A stretch of DNA of 51,099 nt from RUG563 sp045589355 (GCA_045589355.1 JAZNOW010000040.1:1-51099), one strand, 5' to 3'; positions 30,945 through 40,059 are shown, counted from the stretch's first letter. Made by a program: numbers and translations. Notes: generated by a model not told the origin, from the sequence alone.

Positions 30945-31940
30945 TCAGGCACGGCCTGCAAATGCTGCATACAAAAGCACACCGGCAGCAACGGAGGCAT
31001 TCAGGCTGCCTACGCCGCCCTTCATGGGCAGGGATACCTTGTGGTCGCAGGTTTCCAGCACAAGACGGCTTACGCCTTCGCCTTCGGCGCCAATGATGAT
31101 GGCGCAGGCACCGTCAAAGTTTACCGTGCGGTAATCTTCGCCCACCATATCGGCGGCATACAGCCATACGCCCTTGTTTTTCAGCATTTCCAGGGTGCGG
31201 GTAAGGTTGGTTACCCGGGCAACCTTCACCGTTTCAATGGCGCCGGCAGAGGCCTTTACGGCAGAGGGGGTAAGGCCCACGGCGCGGCGTTCGGGCACGA
31301 TCACACCGTGTGCGCCCACGCAAGCAGCCGTACGGATGATGGCGCCCAGGTTCTGGGGGTCGGTAACGCCGTCGAGAATGACCAGGAACGGTGCTTCGCC
31401 CTTTTCTTCGGCTTCGGCCAGCATATCGTCCACATCATAGTAACGATAGGCGGAAGCGAAGGCCAGCATGCCCTGGTGGTTCTTGGTGATTTCGTCCAGC
31501 CGGGAACGTTCCACTGTCTGGATGGGGATATGCTTTTCCCTGGCCATGGCAATGATTTCCTTGGCAGTGGCGGAAAGATCGCCCCGGGCCACCATCAGCT
31601 TTTCAATATCGCGATTGTTCTTGATGGCTTCACGGATGGGATTGCGGCCGGAAAGCAGGTTTTCCGGGGGCAGGAAAGCTTCATCCTTTTCTTCGAAAAC
31701 GGGACGGGCAGGTTTTGCGGGCGCAGGACGCTGGGGCTTTGCGGGGGAGGCAGGCTTTCTGTCAAAGCCTTTCTTTTCACCGAAGGGCTTGCCTTTGGGA
31801 GCAAAACGGTCGTTCTTTATTTCGTCGTTTTGACGGTTGGCGCGCTTATAGCGGGTACCTTCTTCTTCCCAGGTGCTGTCTTGACGCAGGTAATCCTTCC
31901 GGGTTTGCTTTTTCTTGGTAAAATCCTGATAGTAGGCCAT
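30945..31940 (-). CDS. rlmB: 23S rRNA (guanosine-2'-O)-methyltransferase RlmB
   Basis: 331 residues. SPOUT-class methyltransferase for Gm2251 of 23S rRNA. The first 95 residues are a low-complexity Lys/Arg/Pro extension (KPASPAKPQRPAPAKPARP) that is absent in E. coli RlmB and probably adds RNA affinity. Then LSGRNPIREAI opens the substrate-binding domain. Knot motifs: LDGVTDPQNLGAIIRTAACV, IIIGAEGEGVSRL and LPMKGGVGSLNASVAAG. ATG 31940 has AAAGGAG 6-7 bases upstream. The mrnC-rlmB-sigH order is typical of Bacillota. Confidence 0.94.
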   Translation of the reverse strand: MAYYQDFTKKKQTRKDYLRQDSTWEEEGTRYKRANRQNDEIKNDRFAPKGKPFGEKKGFDRKPASPAKPQRPAPAKPARPVFEEKDEAFLPPENLLSGRNPIREAIKNNRDIEKLMVARGDLSATAKEIIAMAREKHIPIQTVERSRLDEITKNHQGMLAFASAYRYYDVDDMLAEAEEKGEAPFLVILDGVTDPQNLGAIIRTAACVGAHGVIVPERRAVGLTPSAVKASAGAIETVKVARVTNLTRTLEMLKNKGVWLYAADMVGEDYRTVNFDGACAIIIGAEGEGVSRLVLETCDHKVSLPMKGGVGSLNASVAAGVLLYAAFAGRA

Positions 31941-31966
31941 GATAGGCTCCTTTCGCATCACTGCAA

Positions 31967-32686
31967 TTACATATTTTTGAACAGGTCGCGGTTGATCAGC
32001 GTTTTTCCGCAGCTTTTTGCGCCTTCAGGGCAGGGGCCTTTCACACAGGAAGGGCCGGCGTTTTCAAAAATCACGGGTGCTGCCTGTTTGCACAGCCTGA
32101 GCATCTGAATGGCCATGGCGCGAATTTCCCACTGGGCTCTTTCGCAGCAGCGCAGGGAGAAGAAGTGGAGCAATTCACGGGCATTCATGGTCATGGTGAT
32201 ATGGGTTTCGCAGGCGTTTGGAAGCACAAAACGTGCGTCCTCATTGCTGCCTTCGCCGCTTCCCAGCTTTTCCTGCCAGCCCACGTACCACTGGTGCATT
32301 TGCTGCATCTGCGCTTCAAACGCCTGAACGGCTTCATCGCCCAAATCCCGGATGCGGGGCGGAATGATATAGCCAAAGCCCTTTTCCAGGGAAACATAGC
32401 GCTGGCTTTGCACGGAGAAGCTGGCAATGCGGTGGCGGGTTACCTGGGCCAGCAGTGCACGGCTTACGCCTTCGACGGAGAAGGTAAATGAAGCGTGCTC
32501 CAGTACGGAGAGGTGGCCGCTGCCCACCACACGGCGCAGAAAATCGGCTTGATCCTTATCCTCCACACGGCTTTTGAGGGTTTCCATATCCAGCCCGGAA
32601 TAGCAGGTACGGGCAGCCAGCGCGCAGGTTTTTTCGGGATCGGGCGTGTGGGCAATGAGGGATACTTTCAAAGGTACGGACGGCAT
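31967..32686 (-). CDS. thyX: flavin-dependent thymidylate synthase ThyX
   Basis: 239 residues. Makes dTMP from dUMP with methylenetetrahydrofolate, FAD and NADPH. The ThyX motif RHRIASFSVQSQR (RHRxxSxxxxSxR) is complete. Other typical pieces are CYSGLD, GHLSVLEHASFTF and ACETHITMTMNARELLHFF, with the catalytic-site LRCCERAQWEIR. In many Clostridia thyX sits between mrnC and rlmB, as here. Five bases separate it from mrnC. Confidence 0.96.
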   Translation of the reverse strand: MPSVPLKVSLIAHTPDPEKTCALAARTCYSGLDMETLKSRVEDKDQADFLRRVVGSGHLSVLEHASFTFSVEGVSRALLAQVTRHRIASFSVQSQRYVSLEKGFGYIIPPRIRDLGDEAVQAFEAQMQQMHQWYVGWQEKLGSGEGSNEDARFVLPNACETHITMTMNARELLHFFSLRCCERAQWEIRAMAIQMLRLCKQAAPVIFENAGPSCVKGPCPEGAKSCGKTLINRDLFKNM

Positions 32687-32691
32687 GGTGA

Positions 32692-33090
32692 TTATTCCTC
32701 CGGTACAAGATAGGGTAAAAGTTGGGCAAGGCGGGCGGTGTTGCCGGTGAGATAAAGGAAGCCCAGCAGGCTTTCCAGCCCGGTGGCACCGGCATATTCC
32801 GACAAGGTGGCCCCTTTGGGCCCGCCATGATGGGCATGAGCATTCCGTCCCCGCCTGACGATGGCAGTTTCGTCTTCATTCAAAAGCGGAAGAATCTGTT
32901 CCAGGGCTTTACTCTGCTGTACCGCACAAACAGATTTTACGCATTTGAGATGCATCTGCTTTACATTTAAGTTCTTTTCAAGCAGATGCCGGCGTACCAG
33001 CATGGCATGGACCGCATCGCCGATATAGGCCAATTGCAAGGGAGAAAGCATGCGCGCCTGCTCCACAGAATAAGGTGCAAACATCATCAT
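32692..33090 (-). CDS. mrnC: Mini-ribonuclease III
   Basis: 132 residues: an RNase III catalytic domain without the dsRNA-binding domain. Trims the ends of 23S rRNA precursor. LAYIGDAVHAMLVRRHLL carries the catalytic Asp (usually LAYLGDAVYE), and GRNAHAHHGGPKGATLSEYAGATGLESLLGFLYL holds the second acidic cluster. The ATG at 33090 overlaps the stop of the araC-type gene (ATGA) and has no ribosome site of its own, so translation depends on coupling. Confidence 0.94.
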   Translation of the reverse strand: MMMFAPYSVEQARMLSPLQLAYIGDAVHAMLVRRHLLEKNLNVKQMHLKCVKSVCAVQQSKALEQILPLLNEDETAIVRRGRNAHAHHGGPKGATLSEYAGATGLESLLGFLYLTGNTARLAQLLPYLVPEE

Positions 33091-33962
33091 TTGAGGGCAG
33101 TTTTGCTGTAGGCGGAAGGACTCATGCCCACAATGTTCTTGAAGGTTTTGGAGAAGTGATAAGGATCCGCCATGCCCACTTCCACACCGGCCTGACGCAC
33201 GGTATAGCCTTCCTTGAGCAGCTGCTTTGCACGTTCCATTTTCATGGACAGCTGATAGCTCTGGGGCGGCATGCCCACTTCGGAAACAAAGCGCTTGCGG
33301 AACGTTTCCACCGGCATGCGGGACAGGGCAGCCATTTCACTGAGGGAAAAGCTGTCGCGGTACTGGTTTTTGCGCATGGCGTCCACCACTTTGGCAATTT
33401 CATGGGAAAGAACGGCATCCATGGCCACCGGCTGGCCGGAATGGGAAGCCAGCATGGCCCACAGAAGCTGCTGCAGCTGAGCAGAGGAAGCATCTTCCGC
33501 GGCCGCAACGCGCACCGTGGCCTGCACGATATACTTGGCCAGGTTCAGCTGGGAAGGAAGGGTGCCCTGCTTCATGATGCGATGGGGCAGTGCGCCCATG
33601 CGCTGCAGGAAAGCGCCGGACAGCGTGCCGCCCACCATCAGCCACAATACACGGGCTTCCTGCGGAACGGAAAGCACAACGCTGCCGGAAATAGGGGGCA
33701 GCATGCAGCAATCGCCGGTGCAAAGGGTGAAAGAGGTTTCGGGGGTGGTAAGCGTCATTGCGCCGTTTTCCACAGCCAGCCAAAGCCAGGTGTCGCAGGG
33801 GCGCAGCTGCTGTTCGCCGTTTTGCAGCATGGCAGAGCCGGCTGCGGCAATATAAACACCGCTGGCGCTGGCAAGAGCGTCAGGCGTGTGAGAACCTTCC
33901 ACAAGCAGGGCGGGCATATGGTTGCTTTCGCCTTTCTGCTGGAACAACAGAGAATCAGCCAT
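33087..33962 (-). CDS. AraC family transcriptional regulator
   Basis: 291 residues. The C-terminal 100 residues contain two helix-turn-helix units: FSLSEMAALSRMPVETFRKRF, and VRQAGVEVGMADPYHFSKTFKNIVGMSPSAYSK, which is the standard AraC signature. The N-terminal 170 residues form a cupin-like sensor domain (LRPCDTWLWLAVENG, LCTGDCCMLPP), whose ligand is unknown. It heads an operon of RNA-processing genes and thyX, an odd place for a regulator. Promoter at 33995-34023, AGGGAAAACC before the ATG. Confidence 0.9.
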   Translation of the reverse strand: MADSLLFQQKGESNHMPALLVEGSHTPDALASASGVYIAAAGSAMLQNGEQQLRPCDTWLWLAVENGAMTLTTPETSFTLCTGDCCMLPPISGSVVLSVPQEARVLWLMVGGTLSGAFLQRMGALPHRIMKQGTLPSQLNLAKYIVQATVRVAAAEDASSAQLQQLLWAMLASHSGQPVAMDAVLSHEIAKVVDAMRKNQYRDSFSLSEMAALSRMPVETFRKRFVSEVGMPPQSYQLSMKMERAKQLLKEGYTVRQAGVEVGMADPYHFSKTFKNIVGMSPSAYSKTALK

Positions 33963-33994
33963 GGTTTTCCCTCCATTTCATATCAAACAGGTTT

Positions 33995-34023
33995 ATTTTA
34001 CTTGCCAAATTATACATTGTCAA
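33995..34023 (-). promoter_or_regulatory. sigma-A promoter of the araC-mrnC-thyX-rlmB-sigH operon
   Basis: On minus, TTGACA (34023-34018), 17 bases, TAAAAT (34000-33995). An additional TATAAT overlaps at the downstream side but without a -35 at normal distance. Confidence 0.7.
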
Positions 34024-34114
34024 TAGTCAAACCAGAAATAACAAATGGATAAATTATAACATTTTTATGACGAATGCTTTTTTACGGGAAAACGAGAGAA
34101 AATGAAGGGAAGAA

Positions 34115-34142
34115 TTGCAATTGACGAAAAATAATGTATAAT
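34115..34142 (+). promoter_or_regulatory. sigma-A promoter of the RluA-type gene
   Basis: TTGCAA (34115-34120), 16 bases, TATAAT (34137-34142). The predicted start near 34149 rules out the longer upstream frame. Confidence 0.7.
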
Positions 34143-34181
34143 GAAAACGCAGCACAAACGAAGGGAACGGAAGGGATGGCC

Positions 34182-35063
34182 ATGCAGAAAATTGAACTGA
34201 AGACCGATGCAGGCCATGCCGGAAAAACGGTTAAGCACATGGCGCTGAAAGTAGTCAGGCTTTCGGAAAGCTGTTTTCGAAGCCTGAAGTTTTCAGGCGG
34301 TATCCTGCTGGACGGAAAGCGTGCCATGGCTAATGACCGGGTAAAGGAAGGGCAGGTGCTTGCCTTTCTGCTGCCGGAACAGAATAAAGATACAACAAAG
34401 AATGATTCGCTTCTTTCGGTAAAGATTGTGTATGAAGATGACGACTATTACGTGATCGATAAGCCTGCGCCTCTGCCCACCATGAAATCGGCAAGGCAGG
34501 AAGGGGATACGCTGCAGGGGAGGATCGAAGACGGAAAAGGCATCCTCTTTCGGCCGGTAAACCGGCTGGACAAAGGAACCAGCGGGTTAATGGTGGCTGC
34601 AAAAGGGGCGTACGCCCAGCAGCGGCTGCAAAAAATGCTGCATACAGACGACTTTGTACGGGAATATGTGGCGGTGTGCGACGGTGTGCCAACGGAAGAA
34701 GAAGGGTTGATTGATTTACCCATTGGGAAGGGAAACGGCGTAAAGCGGTGCATCGATCCCGACGGCAAGGAAGCAAAAACTTTTTTCCGTGTGCTGAAAA
34801 AAGGAAAGAACCGTGCCTTGGTGCAGCTGCGGCTGAAAACCGGGCGCACCCATCAGATCCGGGTGCATATGGCGGCAATGGGGCATCCCGTAACGGGGGA
34901 TTACCTGTACGGAAAAGAACATCCGCTGCTGGAAGGAAGGTTTTCGCTGCATTCGGGCAGGGTACGGTTTATTCAGCCCATAACGGGCAAAGAAATTGAC
35001 CTGACATCGCCTGTGCCAAAGGAATGGCAAATGCTATTGGACGAAAAAGGAGAAAACACATGA
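34182..35063 (+). CDS. RluA family pseudouridine synthase
   Basis: 293 residues from ATG 34182 (GGAAGGG just upstream; ATG 34176 is an equal option). Modifies rRNA or tRNA uridines. Catalytic Asp in RPVNRLDKGTSGLMV, then KTGRTHQIRVHMAAMGHPVTGD and YLYGKEHPLL. The N-terminal 80 residues form a reduced S4-like region (CFRSLKFSGGILLDGKRAMA). A second RluA-type paralogue after 27908. It overlaps the capA-like gene by 4 bases. Confidence 0.9.
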   Translation: MQKIELKTDAGHAGKTVKHMALKVVRLSESCFRSLKFSGGILLDGKRAMANDRVKEGQVLAFLLPEQNKDTTKNDSLLSVKIVYEDDDYYVIDKPAPLPTMKSARQEGDTLQGRIEDGKGILFRPVNRLDKGTSGLMVAAKGAYAQQRLQKMLHTDDFVREYVAVCDGVPTEEEGLIDLPIGKGNGVKRCIDPDGKEAKTFFRVLKKGKNRALVQLRLKTGRTHQIRVHMAAMGHPVTGDYLYGKEHPLLEGRFSLHSGRVRFIQPITGKEIDLTSPVPKEWQMLLDEKGENT

Positions 35064-36121
35064 AAAAAATTCTGATCTTGCTGTGCCTTATGCTTCTGGC
35101 CGCTGCATCGGCTTTGGCGGAGGACGGCGTGACCATTTCCTTTGTGGGGGATTGCTCCATCGGCGATTCTGCACAGTTTATGGATTACGAATCCAGTTAC
35201 CACACCTGCCTTGCGCAGAACGGACCGGAATGGCCCTTCAGCCTGGTGAAAAAATACCTGGAAGCGGATGACCTTACCGTGGCCAACCTGGAAGTGGTAT
35301 TTACGGAAAGAAGGCAGCATGCGGATAAAGTGTATTACCTGAAAGGAAAGCCGGAGAATGTGCAGTGCCTTACCCTGGGCAGCATTGAAATGGTGAACAC
35401 CATCAACAACCATAGCTTCGATTTTTTCGAAAAGGGGTATGACGATACCCTGCAGGTGCTGGAAGATGCAGGTATAGACCATTTCGGCTCCTACCGGCCC
35501 GGCAAGGAAGGCGGCTATGACCTGCTGGCGACCAAAGAAATCAACGGCATCCGCTTTGGCTTTCTCGGGTTTTCCTATCCCCAGGATTCCGACCAGAAAC
35601 GCATTGCGCAGCGCATTGAAACCCTGAAAACGGAAATGGGCTGCGATGTGGTGGTGGTCAGCCTGCACTGGGGACGGGAAACGTATATGACGCCGGAAAG
35701 CTGGCAATACAAATATGCCAAGCAAGTGATGGATGCCGGCGCGGATATGATCTGGGGCCATCACCCCCATGTGATTCAGCCGATCCATTTCTACAACGGC
35801 AAGCCCATTCTTTACTCCACCGGCAATTTTACTTTCGGCACCATGAGCCATGTGGATCCTTCCACCGGTATTTTTCAGGTGACCTTCCGCAGGAACGCAG
35901 AGGGGAAGGTGGAAGTGAGCAAACTGCAGGTGATTCCCTGCGAAACCCAGCGGGCACCGGATTACCGGCCCTTTGAACTGGAAGATGAAGCGGAACGGAA
36001 AGCGGTGTTCAAGGAACTGCGTTTCAAGAAAGATGTGTATAAGTATTTTGACAATTTGCCAGAAAGCTTTCTGGAAACGGGTGTTGCGGAACTGGAAAAC
36101 AGCGTTTTCGTAAATGAGTAA
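35060..36121 (+). CDS. CapA family protein (poly-gamma-glutamate capsule biosynthesis-like), secreted
   Basis: 353 residues. Signal peptide 1-20 (ILILLCLMLLAAASALA). The metallophosphatase-like CapA fold is shown by ISFVGDCSIGD at the N-terminus, DDLTVANLEVVF, VNTINNHSFDFFEKGYDDT, VVVSLHWGRET, and GADMIWGHHPHVIQPI with the metal-site His residues. CapA/PgsA takes part in poly-gamma-glutamate export in Bacillus, but most lone CapA genes, as here without pgsB/C, have unknown roles. ATG overlaps the previous stop. Followed by a bidirectional terminator. Confidence 0.88.
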   Translation: MKKILILLCLMLLAAASALAEDGVTISFVGDCSIGDSAQFMDYESSYHTCLAQNGPEWPFSLVKKYLEADDLTVANLEVVFTERRQHADKVYYLKGKPENVQCLTLGSIEMVNTINNHSFDFFEKGYDDTLQVLEDAGIDHFGSYRPGKEGGYDLLATKEINGIRFGFLGFSYPQDSDQKRIAQRIETLKTEMGCDVVVVSLHWGRETYMTPESWQYKYAKQVMDAGADMIWGHHPHVIQPIHFYNGKPILYSTGNFTFGTMSHVDPSTGIFQVTFRRNAEGKVEVSKLQVIPCETQRAPDYRPFELEDEAERKAVFKELRFKKDVYKYFDNLPESFLETGVAELENSVFVNE

Positions 36122-36165
36122 AAAAAGAAGCCTTCTGTATTCGAACGGAAGGCTTCTTTTTTTGC
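36121..36165. terminator. bidirectional terminator between capA-like gene and the aromatic operon
   Basis: GAAGCCTTC (36127-36135) pairs with GAAGGCTTC (36148-36156) with a few additional pairs inside. AAAAAA lies on one side and TTTTTTT on the other. Confidence 0.92.
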
Positions 36166-36170
36166 CGGAT

Positions 36171-36596
36171 TCAGCGGTTGACCAGATGCTCCATGGCCAT
36201 TTTGTAGCCGTCAAAGCCATAACCCGCAAAGGTTTTTTCGCAGGCCAGGCGAACGTAGGAGATTTTCCGGAATTCTTCCCGGGCGTTTACGTCCGTCAGG
36301 TGCACCTCGCAGGTGGGAATGGAAACGGCTTTCAAGGCATCCAGCAGGGCGACGCTGGTGTGGGTATAGGCACCGGGGTTGATGACAATGCCGTCGATGC
36401 GCTGATACGCGTTCTGAATGCAGTCCACCAGATCGCCTTCGTGGTTGGATTGGTACAGTTCAACTTCCACATTCAATTCCTTGGCCGTATTGCGGACGAA
36501 ATCGCACAGGGCGTTAAAATCCCGGGCGCCGTAAAGATTTTTTTCGCGGATGCCCAGCATGTTCAGGTTGGGTCCGTTAATGACCAGCAGCTTCAT
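36171..36596 (-). CDS. aroQ: 3-dehydroquinate dehydratase, type II
   Basis: 141 residues. Converts 3-dehydroquinate to 3-dehydroshikimate. The start INGPNLNMLGIREKNLYG carries the catalytic Arg and Tyr; the histidines lie in QSNHEGDLVD and INPGAYTHTSVALLDAL; and EVHLTDVNAREEFRK completes the site. The ATG at 36596 has GGAGGG 5 bases upstream and overlaps the aroE-aroK gene by 20 bases. Last gene of the aromatic operon, ending at a terminator 5 bases beyond its stop. Confidence 0.96.
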   Translation of the reverse strand: MKLLVINGPNLNMLGIREKNLYGARDFNALCDFVRNTAKELNVEVELYQSNHEGDLVDCIQNAYQRIDGIVINPGAYTHTSVALLDALKAVSIPTCEVHLTDVNAREEFRKISYVRLACEKTFAGYGFDGYKMAMEHLVNR

Positions 36597-37818
36597 AAAA
36601 ACCCTCCATTGCCCGTGAAACGGACGTATCAAGATCGGTGGCGTTATTAAGCACATAATCGGCGCAGCAGGCGTAAAGGTCTTTCCGCTGCTGCCAAAGG
36701 TTTTCAATGGCATGAGCGCCCCGGGAAAGCGGACGGCCGCCTCTGGCCAGTTGTTCCAGCGGACGCAGAATGTGGCAAATGCGGCTGTTCTGACGCAAAT
36801 AGCGCCGGTTTTCTTCTTTCAGGATGGCGCCGCCGCCGGTGGTGATGATGCAGCCCTGCGCCTTGGAAACCTGCTCAATAACCTTGGTTTCCAGCATGCG
36901 GAAATGGGTTTCGCCGTCCTGAGCAAAAATTTCGGGGATGGTCTTGCCGGCCAGTTTTTCAATTTCTTCGTCGGTATCGATCAAAGGACGGTGCATTTTT
37001 TCGGCCAGCGCCTTACCGATGGTGGTTTTGCCGCAGCCGGGCATGCCGATGAGTATCAGGTTCAGCATCTGGCGGTTGATGGAAGCGGTGATCGAAACAT
37101 CCAGGTGGTTGGGGATCGGTTGGCCGGTGAAGGTTTCGGCGGCCAGCCTTGCCTGGCAAACCAGCATATACAGCCCGGAAACGGTTTTCAGCCCTCTGCT
37201 TTGTGCATCCAGGATCAACGCTGTTTTTTCCGGATTGTAGATCACGTCGATCACGCTTTCCAAAGCAGGGAGACTGGAAAGCAGGACCGGGGAAGCGCCG
37301 TTGCCGGGGTACATGCCAACAGGCGTTGTATTGACCAGCACCTGGGCATCGTTGTGGACAGTATAGAGGGAATGATAATTGTTTTTGCCGCTGCGGGAAA
37401 TCATGATGATTTCTTTTGCCCCCATGCGACGGAGGGCAATGGTGGCCGTCTGAGAAGTGCCGCCGCTGCCAAGCACCACTGCTTTTTTGCCTTCCACGCA
37501 AATGCCGGCGTGTTTTACCATGCCCATAAAGCCGCCGATATCGGTATTGTGCCCATAGAGCGTACCATCCTGGCGGCGGACGATGGTATTCACGCAGCCG
37601 ATTTCCCTGGCGTCGTCGGAAAGCTGGGCGCAATAGGGAACTACGTCTTTCTTATAGGGGATGGTGACGTTGATGCCCCGGAAAGAGGCGCTTGTCATGA
37701 ACGCATGAAGATCCTCCCGTGCGACGGGATGGAGCACATAATTGTAATCGGCCAGCTGTGCATGAATCTGTGGGGAATAGCTATGACCCAGCTTTTCGCC
37801 GATCAGACCGTATTCCAT
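36577..37818 (-). CDS. shikimate dehydrogenase - shikimate kinase fusion (AroE-AroK)
   Basis: 413 residues in two joined enzymes. Residues 1-250 are AroE: IGEKLGHSYSPQIH, the catalytic K56 in VTIPYKKD, N91-T-D93, the NADPH loop VVLGSGGTSQTA, and NTTPVGMYPG. Residues 251-413 are AroK, beginning with its own Met: P-loop GMPGCGKT at 258-265, IDTDEEIEKLAGKTIPEIF, and FRMLETKVI, then TTGGGAI. Both sets of active-site residues are complete, so one polypeptide should do steps four and five of the shikimate pathway. AroE-AroK fusions occur but are not the rule. Gap to pheA 18 bases. Confidence 0.94.
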   Translation of the reverse strand: MEYGLIGEKLGHSYSPQIHAQLADYNYVLHPVAREDLHAFMTSASFRGINVTIPYKKDVVPYCAQLSDDAREIGCVNTIVRRQDGTLYGHNTDIGGFMGMVKHAGICVEGKKAVVLGSGGTSQTATIALRRMGAKEIIMISRSGKNNYHSLYTVHNDAQVLVNTTPVGMYPGNGASPVLLSSLPALESVIDVIYNPEKTALILDAQSRGLKTVSGLYMLVCQARLAAETFTGQPIPNHLDVSITASINRQMLNLILIGMPGCGKTTIGKALAEKMHRPLIDTDEEIEKLAGKTIPEIFAQDGETHFRMLETKVIEQVSKAQGCIITTGGGAILKEENRRYLRQNSRICHILRPLEQLARGGRPLSRGAHAIENLWQQRKDLYACCADYVLNNATDLDTSVSRAMEGFYEAAGH

Positions 37819-37836
37819 GGGGAAACCCTCCCTTTG

Positions 37837-38973
37837 TTATTCGCTGTATGCACCGAGGAAAACAAACCGTTCGGTGCGTTTTTCCAGTTCGGCGATCAGA
37901 TCGGCAATGGCGGGATCGTGAAGGTCGGCTTCAAAGTCAAAGAAGAAGCGGAATTCAAACTCCCGGCCGGGAATGGGACGGCTTTCCAGCTTGGTCAGGT
38001 TCACACCGGCCAGTGCCAGGCGGGAAATGATGTTGTTCAGCGCACCGGGGGCATGGGGCAGGTTGAACATGATGGACACTTTCCGGGCGTTGGGGTACAC
38101 TTTCAGTTCCCGGGCGATGCAGATGAAACGGGTGAAATTATTCTGCACGTTGCTGATGTTTTCTTCAACGATTTCCAGCCCGTAAATATCTGCACAAACA
38201 GCGGAAGCGATGACGGCTACGTCATCTTCCTGCGCATTTGCCACGTATTCTGCGGCAACGGCGGTGTTCTTCATGGGTTCGGCTGTGTACAGGGGATGGC
38301 TTTCCAGATAATCGCTGCACTGGCGCAGGGCCTGCTCATGGGATACAACGCGCGTGATAGGGCCTTTGGCGCCCTTTTTGCGAAGCAGGCAATGGTCGAT
38401 GCGCAGACGGCAGGCACCCACAATGTGGAAAGCGTGCTGTTCCATCAGGTCATAAACCTGGGTCACCGAACCGGCGGTGCTGTTTTCAAGGGGCAGAATG
38501 CCATACTGGCACATGCCTTTTTCCACGGCGTTGAATACGTCATTGAAGCTGGAGAAATACAAAATGGTGGGGTATTCAAACAGCTTTTCGCAGGCCTGCT
38601 GGGCATAAGCGCCTTCGGTTCCCTGGCAGGCAACCACCGCACGGTTGGGAAGGGAAAGGGCGGAAGGGGAGGCAAGCTGCTCCTTCAGTTTCAGGCTCAA
38701 AGCGGACGTATAGCCCATTTTCTGAGACTGGTAATTGCAGCTCAGGTCAAACAGCGTCTGATACAGGTTTTTCACATAAGGGGCGTATTCGTCACCGGCC
38801 TGCAAAGTGACACGGTTAATGATGCTGCGCTCTCTTGCATGATCCCGGATGGCTTTGCCGGTTTCTTTCTTGGACTGGGCAACCTGGGCCACCGTGTCCA
38901 TGCGTTCCACCAATAAATCCGTAATTTGGGTATCAATTTTATCCAGCTTTTCCCGGATATGACTCAGGTCCAT
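37837..38973 (-). CDS. pheA: chorismate mutase / prephenate dehydratase (P-protein)
   Basis: 378 residues. Converts chorismate to prephenate and then phenylpyruvate, the Phe branch. Residues 1-90 are an AroQ-type mutase (REKLDKIDTQITDLLVERM, VAQSKKETGKAIRD). The dehydratase domain runs from about 110 to 285: CQGTEGAYAQQA, YGILPLENSTAGSVTQVYDL, and the catalytic TRF in NNFTRFICIA. A C-terminal ACT domain (IMFNLPHAPGALNNII, LESRPIPGREFEFRFFFD) has the ESRP motif that binds phenylalanine, so feedback inhibition is expected. Confidence 0.96.
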   Translation of the reverse strand: MDLSHIREKLDKIDTQITDLLVERMDTVAQVAQSKKETGKAIRDHARERSIINRVTLQAGDEYAPYVKNLYQTLFDLSCNYQSQKMGYTSALSLKLKEQLASPSALSLPNRAVVACQGTEGAYAQQACEKLFEYPTILYFSSFNDVFNAVEKGMCQYGILPLENSTAGSVTQVYDLMEQHAFHIVGACRLRIDHCLLRKKGAKGPITRVVSHEQALRQCSDYLESHPLYTAEPMKNTAVAAEYVANAQEDDVAVIASAVCADIYGLEIVEENISNVQNNFTRFICIARELKVYPNARKVSIMFNLPHAPGALNNIISRLALAGVNLTKLESRPIPGREFEFRFFFDFEADLHDPAIADLIAELEKRTERFVFLGAYSE

Positions 38974-38988
38974 TTGAAATGGCCTCCT

Positions 38989-40059
38989 TTATTTTGCGAT
39001 CAGATCATACAGCACACAGGCAACTGCCGCTTCCATCACGGGCACGGCACGGGGAACGATGCAGGGGTCATGCCGGCCTTTGATTGCAAGGGACGCGTTT
39101 TCGCCGGTGCGAAGATCCACTGTGTTCTGTTCCATGGCAATGGAAGGGGTGGGTTTTATGGCGATGCGCACCACAAGGGGCATGCCGGTGGTGATGCCGC
39201 CCAGTACGCCGCCGTGGTGGTTGGTGGCGGTTTTTACATTGCCGTCCTCCATACAGAAAGCATCGTTGTGCTCACTGCCTGTCATGGCGGCAGCTGCAAA
39301 GCCGGTGCCGAATTCCACACCGCGTACAGCCGGAATGCCAAACAGTGCCCGTGCCAGCAGGTTTTCCACCCCGTCAAACATGGGATCGCCAAGCCCGGCA
39401 GGAAGACCGGTGGCATAACATTCAATGATGCCGCCAACGGAATCGCCCCTGGTTTTTGCCTCCAATACGGCTGCTTCCATGCGCTTGCCGGCATCAGGAT
39501 CCACAACGGAAAGGCCGGAGGATGCAATGGCATCCAGCGCCGGTGCACAGGCGTTCATAGGTGCATCTTCAATGCCGGCGATGGAGTGGATGCGGGCTTT
39601 CACCTGAATGCCTTTCTCCTCCAACAGCTGCATGGCCAGTGCGCCGGCGAAGCAAAGGGGCGCTGTCAGACGGCCGGAAAACTGGCCGCCGCCGCGAACA
39701 TCGTTGGCCGCTGCATATTTCAGGAAAGCCGTATAATCGGCATGACCGGGCCGGGGAAGCGCTTTCAGTTGATCGTAATCGGAGGAGTGATGATCGCCGT
39801 TTTTAATTTCCACGGCAAGCGGGGCGCCGCAGGTTTGCCCCTTTTCGTTCAGGCCGGAAAGCACGAAGGGCATATCCGCTTCTTTTCTGGCAGTGGCCAT
39901 GGCGGAGTTGCCGGGGGCGCGGCGCGCCATAAAAGCATGCACCTTTTCCCAATCCGGCGTGAAGCCTGCCGGCAATCCTTCGATCACGGCACCGATGGAA
40001 GGGGCGTGGGACTGGCCAAAAATATGGACGGAAAAATGTTTGCCCAGCAGATTAGCCAT
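38989..40059 (-). CDS. aroC: chorismate synthase
   Basis: 356 residues. Uses reduced FMN to make chorismate from EPSP. Motifs: FGQSHAPSIGAVIEGLPAG, RPGHADYTAFLKY, DVRGGGQFSGRLTA, GVEFGTGF with GSEHNDAF, NHHGGVLGGITTGM, and the RHDPCIVPRAVPVMEA end. The catalytic His pair (in GQSHAP, and RHDPC near the C-terminus) is present. ATG 40059 has GGAGG upstream and overlaps the 3' end of aroA by 8 bases. Confidence 0.97.
   Translation of the reverse strand: MANLLGKHFSVHIFGQSHAPSIGAVIEGLPAGFTPDWEKVHAFMARRAPGNSAMATARKEADMPFVLSGLNEKGQTCGAPLAVEIKNGDHHSSDYDQLKALPRPGHADYTAFLKYAAANDVRGGGQFSGRLTAPLCFAGALAMQLLEEKGIQVKARIHSIAGIEDAPMNACAPALDAIASSGLSVVDPDAGKRMEAAVLEAKTRGDSVGGIIECYATGLPAGLGDPMFDGVENLLARALFGIPAVRGVEFGTGFAAAAMTGSEHNDAFCMEDGNVKTATNHHGGVLGGITTGMPLVVRIAIKPTPSIAMEQNTVDLRTGENASLAIKGRHDPCIVPRAVPVMEAAVACVLYDLIAK

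Noticed and set aside
36712..38916. 734-residue plus-strand open frame across aroE-aroK and pheA
   Set aside because: Composition (His, Gly, Phe, Asp rich) is that of an antisense shadow of GC-biased codons, and the minus strand holds two well-known enzymes.
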